NCBI GenBank assembly: GCA_964408795.1 | Contig: CAYPAW010000006.1 | Coordinates: forward strand, 37,771-101,770 | DNA: 64,000 nt | Direction: 5' to 3' | From: JABMQB01 sp964408795 | GTDB lineage: Bacteria; Bacteroidota; Bacteroidia; Bacteroidales; Prolixibacteraceae | Shown here: positions 35,056-45,182 of the stretch, piece after piece | Position numbering within the stretch: position 1 is the first letter of the stretch | Layout: the number at the start of each line of letters is the position of its first letter | The notes under the pieces: generated by a model | The model's input: only the letters and a program-made list of their open reading frames with translations | What the model was told of the DNA's origin: nothing | Databases searched by the model: none | Position numbers and translations under genes: made by a program

Positions 35056-36897
35056 GTGGGGATGGATTATGCAGGATACACCATAACAGACTGGCTTCCC
35101 ACGAGTCGGAAGGAGATGGAGCTGAGGGGATGGGATGCGGTGGATGTTGTTCTTTTTTCCGGGGATGCGTATGTGGATCATCCTTCCTTTGGAGCTGCGG
35201 TCATTGCAAGGGTTCTGGAAGCGGAAGGGGTAAAGGTAGCGGTGGTTCCCCAGCCCAATTGGCGAGATGACCTGCGCGATTTTAAAAAGCTGGGGCAGCC
35301 CAATCTGTTTTTTGCAGTTACAGCAGGTTGCATGGATTCCATGGTGAATCACTATACAGCCAATAAGCGCAAACGTTCCAACGATGCCTACACTCCGGGA
35401 GGCAGGGCAGGGTATCGTCCTGATTATGCCACCCTCACCTATTCGAAGATCCTGAAAAAGCTCTATCCCGATGTTCCACTCATCCTTGGGGGCATTGAGG
35501 CTTCCATGCGGAGGCTGGTTCATTATGATTACTGGTCCGACAGGCTGATGCCAGGTATTCTGGAAGATACCCGGGCCGACCTGCTTTTCTATGGGATGGG
35601 TGAGAAATCACTGGTTCAGTTTGTCAGGCTGGTCCGGAAAGGAGTACCGGTAAAAAACCTGACGAACATTCCTCAAACGGCGTTCATGGTTTCTCAGGGA
35701 AATACGTACGCAACCAATTCGGGATGGGATGAGCTGGAACTGGCTTCCTATGAAGAGTGCCTGCAGGATAAAAAGGTCTTTGCCCGTAATTTTAAGCACA
35801 TCGAAGAGGAATCAAATAAGGAAGATGCCCGGAAGCTGATTCAAGTAACCGGCAACCGGAAAATTGTGGTGAATCCTCCCTGGCCTCCTCTTTCAGAAAA
35901 AGAAGCCGACAGAATTTATGGGCTGCCTTTTACCCGGAGGCCTCACCCGCGTTACGGAAACAAGGAACCGATACCAGCCTACCTGATGATCCGCCATTCG
36001 GTGAATATCCACCGCGGATGTTTCGGAGGGTGTGCTTTTTGCACCATTTCGGCTCATCAGGGTAAATTCATCGCAAGCCGATCGGAAAAGTCGGTACTCG
36101 AAGAAGTGAGAAAAATTACCAAAATGCCTGACTTCTCAGGATCCATAAGTGATCTGGGTGGACCCTCAGCCAATATGTATAAAATGAAAGGGATCGATCT
36201 GCGAATATGTGCCGTCTGCAAGCGTCCTTCCTGTATTTTTCCTGCGGTATGCACCAATCTGGATACCAATCCGAAGCCGATGCTGGATCTTTACCGGAAA
36301 GTCAGCCGGATAGAGGGTGTGAAAAAAGTCTTTATCAGCAGTGGAATCCGGTATGATATGCTGCTGGCAAAAACCGGGCGTCAGGAAACCGATGCGAATA
36401 ACCGGATCTACCTCAGGGAGGTCATCGGAAACCATGTATCCGGCCGGCTGAAAGTGGCTCCGGAACATACTTCGGAAGAAGTCCTGAAAATCATGCGAAA
36501 GCCTTCCTTTGCTCTTTTCAAGAAGTTCAAAGAGGAGTTTGATACCATCAGTAAGCAGGCAAACCTGAATCAACAGGTTATTCCTTATTTCATTTCGGGT
36601 CATCCGGGCTGTACCCTGGAAGATATGGCTGTTTTGGCTGTGGAAGCAAAGAAGTTAGGCCTTCAACTGGAGCAGGTTCAGGATTTTACTCCTACCCCCA
36701 TGACCCTGGCAACCGTGATATATTACTCCGGATACCATCCCTATACCCTGGAAAAAGTAGTTACTGCCCGGAGCAAAAAAGAAAAACTGGATCAGCGAAA
36801 GTTTTTTTTCTGGTACAAGAAGGAGTACAGGAATTCCATCCTTTATGCCTTACGGGCCATGAACCGGAAGGATTTGATTTCGAAGTTGTTCGATTGA
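35056..36897 (+). CDS. YgiQ-family radical SAM protein
   Basis: 613 aa from GTG 35056, or 611 from ATG 35062. The radical SAM cluster motif C-x3-C-x2-C is in RGCFGGCAFCTIS (about residue 327). An N-terminal domain (DWLPTSRKEMELRGWD, VDHPSFG, GGIEASMRRLVHYDYW) and the C-terminal QVQDFTPTPMT stretch are hallmarks of YgiQ (UPF0313). The reaction of this family is not established. It converges on the next radical SAM gene. Confidence 0.93.
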   Translation: MGMDYAGYTITDWLPTSRKEMELRGWDAVDVVLFSGDAYVDHPSFGAAVIARVLEAEGVKVAVVPQPNWRDDLRDFKKLGQPNLFFAVTAGCMDSMVNHYTANKRKRSNDAYTPGGRAGYRPDYATLTYSKILKKLYPDVPLILGGIEASMRRLVHYDYWSDRLMPGILEDTRADLLFYGMGEKSLVQFVRLVRKGVPVKNLTNIPQTAFMVSQGNTYATNSGWDELELASYEECLQDKKVFARNFKHIEEESNKEDARKLIQVTGNRKIVVNPPWPPLSEKEADRIYGLPFTRRPHPRYGNKEPIPAYLMIRHSVNIHRGCFGGCAFCTISAHQGKFIASRSEKSVLEEVRKITKMPDFSGSISDLGGPSANMYKMKGIDLRICAVCKRPSCIFPAVCTNLDTNPKPMLDLYRKVSRIEGVKKVFISSGIRYDMLLAKTGRQETDANNRIYLREVIGNHVSGRLKVAPEHTSEEVLKIMRKPSFALFKKFKEEFDTISKQANLNQQVIPYFISGHPGCTLEDMAVLAVEAKKLGLQLEQVQDFTPTPMTLATVIYYSGYHPYTLEKVVTARSKKEKLDQRKFFFWYKKEYRNSILYALRAMNRKDLISKLFD

Positions 36898-36918
36898 GCG
36901 AGCGATGAATCTTTCCCC

Positions 36919-36939
36919 GTTCTTCTTTGGGAGAAGAAC
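36919..36939. terminator. Possible hairpin terminator between two radical SAM genes
   Basis: GTTCTTCT and AGAAGAAC arms around a 5-base loop in the 63-base convergent gap. There is no strong T-run on either side, so the call is weak. Confidence 0.3.
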
Positions 36940-36960
36940 AACCATTTCGTTCCGTTGGTA

Positions 36961-37929
36961 TTATTCCGATCCGTTGGAACTTATTGCCTCAAAGAGGCGT
37001 CCCTGCCAGGTATTGCGTTCTTCGAGTTTTTTATTCACCCGTTCTACAAAGGCATAATTCTTTATTCCCCAACGGGGTGCCACGAGCCATTCAGGAGGAG
37101 CCTGGCTTATAAATCGTTCCACGATAATGCGGGGGTTCAGCTGTTCCAGGTAGTCGACCACTCGTTCGGTGTATTCTTCTGCCGTGAACAAATGAAAATC
37201 ACCGGGTGACTTCCGGTACTGTTTTTCCAGGATGGTGTTTTTATGAATTTGCAGCTGATGAAGTTTCAGGTGATCCACCGGGAGGCGGGAGACTGCTCTG
37301 GCCTGGTCGAGGAAGTGTTCTCTTTTTTCCCCGGGAAGTCCCAGGATCATGTGGGCACAGGTGCGGATTCCCCGGCGCCGGGTTTCTTCCAGGGCATGCA
37401 CAGAATCCTGAAATGTATGACAGCGGTTTATTCTTTCAAGGGTTGCATTCAGATGCGACTCGATACCCAGTTCAAGCATGATATAGCAGGAACAGGACAG
37501 GTCTGCCAGGTAATCCAGCACTTCCGGTTCCAGGCAATCGGGACGGGTTGCAATCACCAAACCGATCACTTTGGGGTGGCGAAGGGCTTCGTTATACTTT
37601 TTTTTGAGAACATCCAGGGGAGCATACGTGTTGCTGTAGGATTGAAAATAGGCAAGAAAATGCATCGAGGGGTACTTTCCGGAAAAAAAATCGATGCCTT
37701 TTTGAAGTTGACTGCTTATGCTCTCAGTAGGATCGCAATAAGGAGGACTGAAAGCCTGGTTGTTGCAATAAGTACACCCCCCGGTGCCTTTGGTGCCATC
37801 CCGGTTGGGACAGGTAAATCCGGCATCTACAGAAATCTTTTGTATGCGTTTCTGAAAGTGCAATCTTGCATAAGCAGGAAACGCGTTGTATCTTTTGGCA
37901 TGACCCCAGGGGAAATGTAAATTTTCCAT
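36961..37929 (-). CDS. TIGR01212/YhcC-family radical SAM protein
   Basis: 322 aa from the ATG at 37929; the frame is open to 38067 but that would overlap mltG. Motif CPNRDGTKGTGGCTYC with CNNQAFSPP is the signature of this family, carrying the cluster-binding cysteines. Other conserved stretches: YFQSYSNTYAPL, LELGIESHLNATLERINR, HMILGLPGE. The substrate is unknown. It follows mltG in the same orientation with a 23-base gap. Confidence 0.9.
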   Translation of the reverse strand: MENLHFPWGHAKRYNAFPAYARLHFQKRIQKISVDAGFTCPNRDGTKGTGGCTYCNNQAFSPPYCDPTESISSQLQKGIDFFSGKYPSMHFLAYFQSYSNTYAPLDVLKKKYNEALRHPKVIGLVIATRPDCLEPEVLDYLADLSCSCYIMLELGIESHLNATLERINRCHTFQDSVHALEETRRRGIRTCAHMILGLPGEKREHFLDQARAVSRLPVDHLKLHQLQIHKNTILEKQYRKSPGDFHLFTAEEYTERVVDYLEQLNPRIIVERFISQAPPEWLVAPRWGIKNYAFVERVNKKLEERNTWQGRLFEAISSNGSE

Positions 37930-37952
37930 ACTTGTTGCCTCAAGGCTGCTTG

Positions 37953-39014
37953 TTAATTGTAGATTCTGTTTCTGTTGAGTGCCTCCCTGTACCGTTGGGC
38001 ATTCCGGTTGTGTTCCGCGAGGGTGGGTGCAAAACGATGGTATCCTGAGAAATCTTCCCTGGCGCACATATACAGGTAATTGTGGTCTTCATAATGCAAG
38101 ACTGCTTCTATGGAGGAGATCTCCGGGAAATTAATTGGCCCGGGAGGGAGTCCTGCATATTTATAGGTATTATAGGGTGAATCGATGGTAAGATGGTTGT
38201 TTAGAATGCGTCGTATTTCAAAATTCCCAAGGGCATATTTTATGGTCGGATCTGCCTGCAGGGCAATACCCCGTTTCAGGCGGTTCAGATACAACCCGGC
38301 AACCACCGGTTTTTCCTCTTCTTTGATGGTTTCTTCCTGAACGATGGAAGCCAGAATGGAAACTTCCACCGGGGTCAGCCCGAGGTGTTCGGCAGTGGCT
38401 GTCCGCGTATCATCCCAGAAGCGTGTATACTCAAGCTTCATTCTTCGGGCAAAATCATAGGGCGTGGTCGTCCAGTATAGTTCGTACGTGTTCGGAATAA
38501 ACATGGCCGGAAATGTTTCTGTAGTAAATCCGAATTCCCGAATGAGCGCTGTGTCGTGAAACAAGCGGAGAATCTCAGCAGAATCGGCTTCCATGTACCT
38601 GCTTATCGCAGCTGCAAAATCTTCTTTGAAACGAATATTCGAAAAAGTAATGCTTACAGGTTCCTGGTTACCAATGCGGAGCATGTTCACCAGTTCATTG
38701 GTATTCATATCTTCTTTAAGCAGATAACGACCCGGCTGGATCAGGTCGGGATATTCTTTCTTTTTTGAAACCCATCGGAAGGCTTTGTAATTGATCAGAA
38801 CTTCATGTGTCTCCAGACTGTCTGTAATCTGTTCGAACGTTGCTTCTTCCGGTATAATAAGAATGTAATCCCGTGTAACGTTGTCAGCAAAAACATAACG
38901 AAACAACTTATAGGCTTGCAGTCCGGTGATGATAAAAGCAAGGGCAAAAACAACAATGATTATTTTTCCGATCTTTGGAAACAACAGGGCTTTATTTCTT
39001 GTTTTCAATGGCAT
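37953..39014 (-). CDS. mltG: Endolytic murein transglycosylase MltG
   Basis: 353 aa from the ATG at 39014; the frame extends 30 codons further to 39104, but the membrane helix follows naturally from the later start (MPLKTRNKALLFPKIGK). It cleaves nascent glycan strands in the periplasm. One N-terminal anchor helix, a LysM-like domain and the YceG domain with the catalytic Glu region SILASIVQEETIKEEEKPVVAG and the sequence ADPTIKYALG are seen. Confidence 0.93.
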   Translation of the reverse strand: MPLKTRNKALLFPKIGKIIIVVFALAFIITGLQAYKLFRYVFADNVTRDYILIIPEEATFEQITDSLETHEVLINYKAFRWVSKKKEYPDLIQPGRYLLKEDMNTNELVNMLRIGNQEPVSITFSNIRFKEDFAAAISRYMEADSAEILRLFHDTALIREFGFTTETFPAMFIPNTYELYWTTTPYDFARRMKLEYTRFWDDTRTATAEHLGLTPVEVSILASIVQEETIKEEEKPVVAGLYLNRLKRGIALQADPTIKYALGNFEIRRILNNHLTIDSPYNTYKYAGLPPGPINFPEISSIEAVLHYEDHNYLYMCAREDFSGYHRFAPTLAEHNRNAQRYREALNRNRIYN

Positions 39015-39158
39015 TCCCTTTTTTTTTAAGGGGTAAAAATAGAGATATTTTGGAATACTTACTATTTTTTCTTCTGTCTGATCCAGGAGTTTATCCGACA
39101 ACATTCAATTTAATTCATTATTTTCGTAATTCAACGTAACACCATAAAATTTTTTGTT

Positions 39159-40355
39159 ATGAATCCTGTGAAGCTTGCGGATACCATTTATTTTCTGGGT
39201 TTTAATGACCGGCGTACTCATTTGTTTGAAAACCTGTGGCCTCTACCGTATGGAATTTCCTATAATTCGTATTTAATTATCGATGAAAAAGTTGCATTGA
39301 TCGACACGGTGGAGCGTCAGTTCATGGATGATTACCTTGACTCTTTGGAGAAACTTCTGGGTTCAAGAAAGATTGATTATTTGATTATCAATCATATGGA
39401 ACCCGATCATTCGGGAGCTATCAAGGCGGTTCATTCCCGTTATCCGGATTGTCAATTGGTTGGCAATAAAAAAACCCTTCCGCTGATTGAAAATTTTTAT
39501 TTCACACCGGAGAATTATCTGCAGGTTGATGAGGGGGATTCCCTGAATCTCGGACAGTGCACCCTCACTTTTTATATGATTCCCATGGTACACTGGCCGG
39601 AGACCATGGTGACTTACGAACAAAAACATCGGATTCTATTTACGGGAGATGCCTTTGGCAGCTTTGGTACCCTGGATGGCGGTATTTTTGATGATGAGAT
39701 CAACCTGGATTTCTATGAGACCGAGAGTATGCGTTATTTTACCAATATTGTCGGGAAGTATTGTCCGCATACACGGCGGGCGTTGGCCAAACTGGACCCG
39801 TTGGAAATAAAAATCATGGGAGCCACCCACGGACCGGTATGGAGATCACATATCGATTGGATCCTAACCCGTTACAACAAATGGAGTTCCTATGCGCTGG
39901 ATGACGGGGTCGTAATTATCTACGGATCCATGTATGGTCATACCCAGAAAATGGCGGAAGTGATTGCCCGGCAGCTTGCTGTAAGAGGCATAAAGAATAT
40001 AAGAGTGTACGATGCTTCGAAAACACATATCTCTTATATGCTCAACGATATTTTTACCTATAAGGGATGCATCATGGGGAGTCCGGCTTATAACGGTTCG
40101 GCTTTACCAACCGTTGAAATGTTGCTTTCCACGATCTTGCATGTAGCTCCTAAAAATCATTACCTGGGTATTTTCGGCAATTATTCCTGGAGCGGAGGAG
40201 GGGTGAAGAGTCTGAAGCAGTTCGCCGAAAAAATTGACTGGGAACTGGTGAATGAGCCGGTTGAGGAAAAAGGGGCTTTGAAAGCAACGTGTGAGGAAGA
40301 ACTCCTGAAACTGGCCGATGCAATGGCAGATAAGTTGCAAAACAACGACGGGTAG
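39159..40355 (+). CDS. Flavodiiron protein (A-type flavoprotein, O2/NO reductase)
   Basis: 398 aa. The N-terminal metallo-beta-lactamase domain carries the complete diiron ligand set: H79-x-E81-x-D83-H84 (NHMEPDHSG), H145, D164 and H224 (ATHGPVW). The C-terminal flavodoxin domain (from about 250) has the FMN loop YGSMYGHTQKMAEV. Such enzymes reduce oxygen to water or NO to N2O and protect anaerobes. No rubredoxin gene is adjacent. Divergent from mltG. Confidence 0.95.
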   Translation: MNPVKLADTIYFLGFNDRRTHLFENLWPLPYGISYNSYLIIDEKVALIDTVERQFMDDYLDSLEKLLGSRKIDYLIINHMEPDHSGAIKAVHSRYPDCQLVGNKKTLPLIENFYFTPENYLQVDEGDSLNLGQCTLTFYMIPMVHWPETMVTYEQKHRILFTGDAFGSFGTLDGGIFDDEINLDFYETESMRYFTNIVGKYCPHTRRALAKLDPLEIKIMGATHGPVWRSHIDWILTRYNKWSSYALDDGVVIIYGSMYGHTQKMAEVIARQLAVRGIKNIRVYDASKTHISYMLNDIFTYKGCIMGSPAYNGSALPTVEMLLSTILHVAPKNHYLGIFGNYSWSGGGVKSLKQFAEKIDWELVNEPVEEKGALKATCEEELLKLADAMADKLQNNDG

Positions 40356-40407
40356 GTCCTGTGTGTACTGAAAAATATTTCTGATTCAAACAATAAACCA
40401 ATCAACA

Positions 40408-41172
40408 ATGAACCTTTCGAGACGCAATTTTTTATCAAAATCGGCAGCGGGAGCTGCAGCACTGGCAACCATTCCTGCCATTGTTTCTTCTTGTCTATCA
40501 AACGATCAAAAGAAGAATTTCTCCGGAAGTTTTTTTACTGAAAAGGATGTTGTTCTTTTTCAGGGGGATTCGATTACGGATGCCGGCCGGGAAAAAAGAC
40601 AGGAACTTCCGAATGCGATCAGGTCTTTTGGTCCCGGGTATGTATTCATTGCCGCTTCTGCATTGTTGCGGAAGCTGGCTGACAGGGAACTGGTTATTTA
40701 CAACAGGGGAATCAGCGGCAATAAAGTGTATCAACTGGCTGAGCGTTGGCAGAAAGATTGCCTGAATCTGAAGCCCAATGTATTGAGTATATTGATTGGG
40801 GTGAATGATTACTGGCATAAGAGGAACGGTAATTATGACGGTACGCCTGAAATATACGAAAAGGATTACCGTGCACTGCTTGACCGGACGCTCGAAGCCC
40901 TGCCCGATGTGAAGCTCATCCTCTGTGAACCGTTTATTCTGCCCGGTACCCGGGCGGTCGATGAAAGTTGGATTGAGCCTTTCAGCCACTATCAGGCAAT
41001 TGCAGCACGCATTGCTGAAACGTTTGAAGCCACCTGGGTTCCCTATCAGAAGATCTTCACGGAAGCAGCTACTGTGGCGCCTCCTGTTTTCTGGACCGAA
41101 GATGGTGTACATCCTTCGATGGCCGGATGCCAGCTGATGGCTGAAGCATGGTTGCAATCGGTAGGAATGTGA
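40408..41172 (+). CDS. SGNH/GDSL hydrolase, Tat-type lipoprotein
   Basis: 254 aa. The N-terminus has a twin-arginine motif (SRRNFLSK) and a lipobox-like IVSSC (Cys29), suggesting Tat export and lipid attachment. SGNH blocks: FQGDSITDAG (Ser nucleophile), NRGISGN (Gly), IGVNDYW (Asn) and DGVHPSMAG (Asp/His). Probably an esterase/deacetylase on carbohydrate or lipid esters; the substrate is unknown. Confidence 0.87.
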   Translation: MNLSRRNFLSKSAAGAAALATIPAIVSSCLSNDQKKNFSGSFFTEKDVVLFQGDSITDAGREKRQELPNAIRSFGPGYVFIAASALLRKLADRELVIYNRGISGNKVYQLAERWQKDCLNLKPNVLSILIGVNDYWHKRNGNYDGTPEIYEKDYRALLDRTLEALPDVKLILCEPFILPGTRAVDESWIEPFSHYQAIAARIAETFEATWVPYQKIFTEAATVAPPVFWTEDGVHPSMAGCQLMAEAWLQSVGM

Positions 41173-41176
41173 AAAG

Positions 41177-41194
41177 AGGGAGGGTGACCTCCCT
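41177..41194. terminator. Hairpin between SGNH gene and transketolase
   Basis: AGGGAGG and CCTCCCT arms with a 4-base loop in the 29-base convergent gap. No T-run follows; probable shared transcript end. Confidence 0.4.
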
Positions 41195-41201
41195 TCATGG
41201 A

Positions 41202-43232
41202 TCAAACCAGCATTTCTTTCACCTGAATGTATACATTTTCTCCGGTAAATCCCAGTTTTTCATCCAACACCTTGTAGGGAGCCGAGTAGCCAAAGGTATG
41301 AAGTCCCCAAACCTTTCCGTTTTCTCCGGTTAGTCCTTCCAGGGTCACCGGAATACCCGCTGTTAATCCAAATCGTTTCACTCCGTCAGGGAGTATGGCA
41401 TTTTGGTATGCTTCGGGCTGATTCCTGAATACTCCTTCCGAAGGCACTGAGACAACGCGGATTTTCAACCCGTCTCTTTCACGGAGCAAAGCGGCACCCT
41501 CAACCAGCGTTGATACTTCGGAACCACTGGCAAGAAGAACAACATCGGGTGTTCCTTCACAATCTTCTACGATGTAAGCTCCTTTTGCAGCCTGTAAAGC
41601 CTGCTGGTATGAATCTCCCTGAACCGGTAGGTTTTTAATATTTTGGCGCGAAAGAATAAAGGCCGTAGGTGTTTTGGTATTTTCAAATCCCATTTTATAG
41701 GCTACGGTTGTTTCATGTACATCGGCAGGACGCAGCACCAGGATGCTGTTTTTCCCATGGTGGTTTTTGAGTTTCTCGAGCAACCGTATCTGTGCTTCTT
41801 GTTCTACAGGCTGATGGGTCGGTCCGTCTTCGCCTACCCGGAAGGCATCGTGTGTCCATATATATTTTACCGGAAGTTCCATGAGGGCAGCCAGGCGAAC
41901 AGCCGGTTTCATGTAATCCGAGAATACGAAGAACGTGGCACACACAGGAATCACGCCTCCATGAAGGGCCATGCCGTTCATAAGGCTGGCCATGGTAAGC
42001 TCCGAGACCCCTGTTTGCAGAAAGGCACCGCGAAAATCCCCTTTCGTGAAAGGAGTGGTTTTCTTCAGGAACTGATCAGTTTTATCAGAGTTGCTCAGGT
42101 CTGCAGAAGCAACGATCAGGTTTTCTACCTTCCCGGCCATGGCTCCAAGAACAGCTCCTGAGGCACTTCTTGTGGCGGCATGATCCTTCTGGATCACTTC
42201 CGAAAAATCAAAATCCGGAGCTTCTGAGGAGAAGAATCTCTTCAGTTTGGCTGCCAGTTGTGGATTTTCTTTCTCCCATCTGGTCTGTTCGGCTTTTTTA
42301 GCTTGCGCATTTTTTATTAATTCGGTTTCTCTTTCCTGATAAACCTTTTTTACGTCATCAAAAATACGGAATGGATTTTCCGGATCTCCGCCCAGGTTGG
42401 CTATGGTTTTTGCGAACGAAGCACCGGCTCCACTCAGAGGCATTCCATGGGTTGCATTTTTTTTCTCGAAGCTGGCATCATCTTCGGTAACGGCTCCTTT
42501 TCCCATGATGGTTTTTCCAATAATGAGGGTAGGTTTTTCCTTTTCGTCCCGGGCCGTTCTGAGGGCTTGTCGTATTTCATCCGGGTCATTCCCATTGATG
42601 GATAAGACCTTCCATCCCCAGGATTGGTATTTCAGGGCTGTATTTTCATTGGTCACCGCATGGGTATCTGTAGAAAGCTGAATATCGTTGGAGTCATAAA
42701 ACATGATCAGGTTGCTAAGTCCCAGGAATCCGGCAATCCGGCCTGCTCCCTGAGAGATCTCTTCCTGGATTCCTCCATCGGAAACAAAAGTATAGGTTTG
42801 ATGGGCCATCCATTGGCCAAAACGCTGAACCAGGAACCGTTCGGCAATGGCAGCTCCCACAGCCATTACATGTCCCTGTCCCAGGGGTCCTGAAGTATTT
42901 TCAATGCCCCGGTTCACATCCAGTTCGGGATGTCCCGGGGTGACGCTTTTCCACTGGCGGAAATTCTCCAGGTCCTTCATGCTGTATTTTCCTGCCAGGG
43001 CCAGAACACCGTAAAGCATGGGAGACATATGTCCCGGATCAAGGAAAAACCGGTCCCGGTTTATCCATCCCATATCGGAAGGATCATAGGTTAAAAACTC
43101 GGAATAAAGAATGTGTATGAAGTCGGCACCTCCCATGGCTCCCCCCGGGTGCCCCGATTTGGCCTTTTCAACCATGGCTGCTGCAAGAATCCGAATGTTG
43201 TCGGCTGCTTTTGTTGCGAACGATCTATTCAT
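41202..43232 (-). CDS. tkt: Transketolase
   Basis: 676 aa from the ATG at 43232 (MNRSFATKAADNIRIL); the frame runs 22 codons further upstream. TPP enzyme of the non-oxidative pentose phosphate pathway. Conserved parts: KSGHPGGAMGGADF, LDPGHMSPMLYG, ENTSGPLGQG, DGPTHQPVEQ. The TPP/Mg motif, usually GDGxxxEG, reads SDGGIQEEISQG with Ser for the first Gly, which I recall from other Bacteroidota transketolases. A -7-like box TATTTTTG (minus strand, 43306-43313) lies upstream. Confidence 0.95.
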   Translation of the reverse strand: MNRSFATKAADNIRILAAAMVEKAKSGHPGGAMGGADFIHILYSEFLTYDPSDMGWINRDRFFLDPGHMSPMLYGVLALAGKYSMKDLENFRQWKSVTPGHPELDVNRGIENTSGPLGQGHVMAVGAAIAERFLVQRFGQWMAHQTYTFVSDGGIQEEISQGAGRIAGFLGLSNLIMFYDSNDIQLSTDTHAVTNENTALKYQSWGWKVLSINGNDPDEIRQALRTARDEKEKPTLIIGKTIMGKGAVTEDDASFEKKNATHGMPLSGAGASFAKTIANLGGDPENPFRIFDDVKKVYQERETELIKNAQAKKAEQTRWEKENPQLAAKLKRFFSSEAPDFDFSEVIQKDHAATRSASGAVLGAMAGKVENLIVASADLSNSDKTDQFLKKTTPFTKGDFRGAFLQTGVSELTMASLMNGMALHGGVIPVCATFFVFSDYMKPAVRLAALMELPVKYIWTHDAFRVGEDGPTHQPVEQEAQIRLLEKLKNHHGKNSILVLRPADVHETTVAYKMGFENTKTPTAFILSRQNIKNLPVQGDSYQQALQAAKGAYIVEDCEGTPDVVLLASGSEVSTLVEGAALLRERDGLKIRVVSVPSEGVFRNQPEAYQNAILPDGVKRFGLTAGIPVTLEGLTGENGKVWGLHTFGYSAPYKVLDEKLGFTGENVYIQVKEMLV

Positions 43233-43309
43233 TTTAATAAACTGTTTTTTGATGTTTTTTTGCTTTATGTTCCTGTTTTTGGATTTTCCTCTAACCATTG
43301 GTTGCCAAA

Positions 43310-43346
43310 AATAACAAAAAAGAGGAATCCCGTAAAAGATTCCTCT
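43310..43346 (-). terminator. Intrinsic terminator of serA
   Basis: AGAGGAATC (43321-43329) pairs with GATTCCTCT (43338-43346). On the minus strand it is followed by TTTTTTGTTATTTTTG, 20 bases after the serA stop codon. The T-rich tail overlaps the likely -7 box of tkt. Confidence 0.8.
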
Positions 43347-43366
43347 GTGGAATAAAGAATATCTTC

Positions 43367-44539
43367 TCAGAAGGACAGTATTCTCACCATGAAAACCCCA
43401 TCTATGGTTTCCAGTTTCTTCCGGATGGAATCATCCAGGGTGGGACGGTCTACATCGATAATGTTAAAGGCTATTTCGTTTTTGTTTTTGTTCAGCATAT
43501 TGCTGATATTGACATGATCTTGTGCCAATACGGAGGATATCTGGCTAACCATATTGGGAACATTCTTATTGGCAATTAAGATCCGGGCTCCTCCGTTGCG
43601 GTCCATTTCGGCCTGCGGGAAATTCACGGAGTTGATGATGTTTCCGTTTTCGAGGTATTCGCGTACCTGGTCGACTGCCATGATGGCACAATTGGTTTCC
43701 GATTCAGCGGTGGATGCCCCCAGGTGGGGTATGGCAATGGTATGCTTCATTTTGAGTATTTCTTCATTGGGAAAATCGGTCACATAGCGGTGTACTTTCC
43801 CGGATTCAAGAGCCTCGGCCAGGTCGGAATTCTTCACGAGTCCCCCCCGTGCGAAGTTTAAAATCCGGACTCCCTGTTTCATCCTGGCGATTTTTTCCTT
43901 GTCGATATACTCTTTGGTTTCCTTTAACAGGGGAAGATTGAGCGTTATATAGTCGGCCTCAGCCAAAAGATTTTCCAGTCCATGCATCCACAATACATTG
44001 CTGCTCAGTCGAAGAGCCTGTTTCACCGACATGTAGGGGTCGTATCCGAGCACCTTCATTCCCAGGGCTTGGGCGGCATTGGCTACTAAGACTCCTATAG
44101 CGCCCAATCCGATTACGCCCAGTTTTTTTCCTTGGATTTCCTGACCGGCAAATTGTTTTTTGCCTTTTTCGATCAATGCGGGAACTTCCTCTCCTTGGCC
44201 AATCAATGATTTTGCCCAACTCAGCGACTCCACAATATCACGGGATGAGAGCAACAACCCGGCAATGATAAGCTCTTTCACGCCGTTGGCATTGGCTCCC
44301 GGGGTGTTGAATACCACGATTCCCTTTTCCGTACAGCGGTCAACAGGAATGTTGTTCACCCCGGCACCAGCCCGGGCAACCGCTTTTAGGGATGCCGGCA
44401 ATTCCATATCGTGCATCGTAAAACTACGCAAAATGATGGCATCCGGATTGGCTTCCTTTTCACTGATCGCGTAGTCCCCGGCAGGGAAATTTTCCAACCC
44501 TTTGGGGTCAATGACATTTAAGGTTTGTATTCGATACAT
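43367..44539 (-). CDS. serA: D-3-phosphoglycerate dehydrogenase with ACT domain
   Basis: 390 aa. First step of serine synthesis from 3-phosphoglycerate. The NAD fold GVIGLGAIGVLVANAA is near residue 140. The catalytic triad is Arg in NFARGGLVKN, Glu in DFPNEE and His in PHLGAST. A C-terminal ACT domain (about 320-390) probably gives serine feedback. serC, often adjacent in Bacteroidota, is not here. Confidence 0.94.
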   Translation of the reverse strand: MYRIQTLNVIDPKGLENFPAGDYAISEKEANPDAIILRSFTMHDMELPASLKAVARAGAGVNNIPVDRCTEKGIVVFNTPGANANGVKELIIAGLLLSSRDIVESLSWAKSLIGQGEEVPALIEKGKKQFAGQEIQGKKLGVIGLGAIGVLVANAAQALGMKVLGYDPYMSVKQALRLSSNVLWMHGLENLLAEADYITLNLPLLKETKEYIDKEKIARMKQGVRILNFARGGLVKNSDLAEALESGKVHRYVTDFPNEEILKMKHTIAIPHLGASTAESETNCAIMAVDQVREYLENGNIINSVNFPQAEMDRNGGARILIANKNVPNMVSQISSVLAQDHVNISNMLNKNKNEIAFNIIDVDRPTLDDSIRKKLETIDGVFMVRILSF

Positions 44540-44768
44540 GCTTTCTTGGTTTAATTTGATTTTTGTTTGTTGTGTAGGACAAATATCAACATTTTATCTA
44601 AAATTTGCTATTTCACCCTGCATTTAATGCTAATTATGCCAGCATTTTTAACATTGGATAAAATCAGAAAAACCGTGTTCATGAAGAAGTAAGAGGGAGC
44701 AGCTAAAACAGGAAAATGAAAAAATGATTACCTTTCCATCTTCAATAGAAACCCATAAAACGAATCAC

Positions 44769-45170
44769 ATGAAAAAACTGATTGTTTTTGTAGTAAGCAT
44801 TCTGATGGTTTCCTTTGCATGGGGTGTGAAGCCTGCATTGAAAACCGTGAAAGTACATCCTGAAAAACCCTCCGTGGGAGATGAGGTAACCATTGTGTTG
44901 ACCTTTTCAGGCAATCGGGAGGATATCAAGTCGGTACGATTGTATAATGTCGAATTTCCGTATGAAGCCCCGGTCCTGGAATTGCAACCCGATCCGGAAT
45001 CGGAAGAGAATACCTGGAAAGCGGTTGGAATGGTTCCCTACGAAGCTCCTCCGGGAATCTACAACTGGGAAGTGAAAGCAATCAATAAGGAAGACAAGGA
45101 AATTGTGGATAAAAAATGCAAGGATCAACTACAGGGGAAAACCGGGAAGTTATCCTTTGAGATCCATTGA
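44769..45170 (+). CDS. Small secreted Ig-like protein
   Basis: 133 aa from the ATG at 44769, which begins the signal peptide MKKLIVFVVSILMVSFAWG. The mature 110 residues alternate as beta strands (TVKVHPEKPSVGDEVTIVLT, GIYNWEVKAINKED), consistent with one Ig-like domain. No known family is recognised. It has its own leader and converges on the phosphatase gene. Confidence 0.7.
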   Translation: MKKLIVFVVSILMVSFAWGVKPALKTVKVHPEKPSVGDEVTIVLTFSGNREDIKSVRLYNVEFPYEAPVLELQPDPESEENTWKAVGMVPYEAPPGIYNWEVKAINKEDKEIVDKKCKDQLQGKTGKLSFEIH

Positions 45171-45182
45171 CGCATTGTACGG

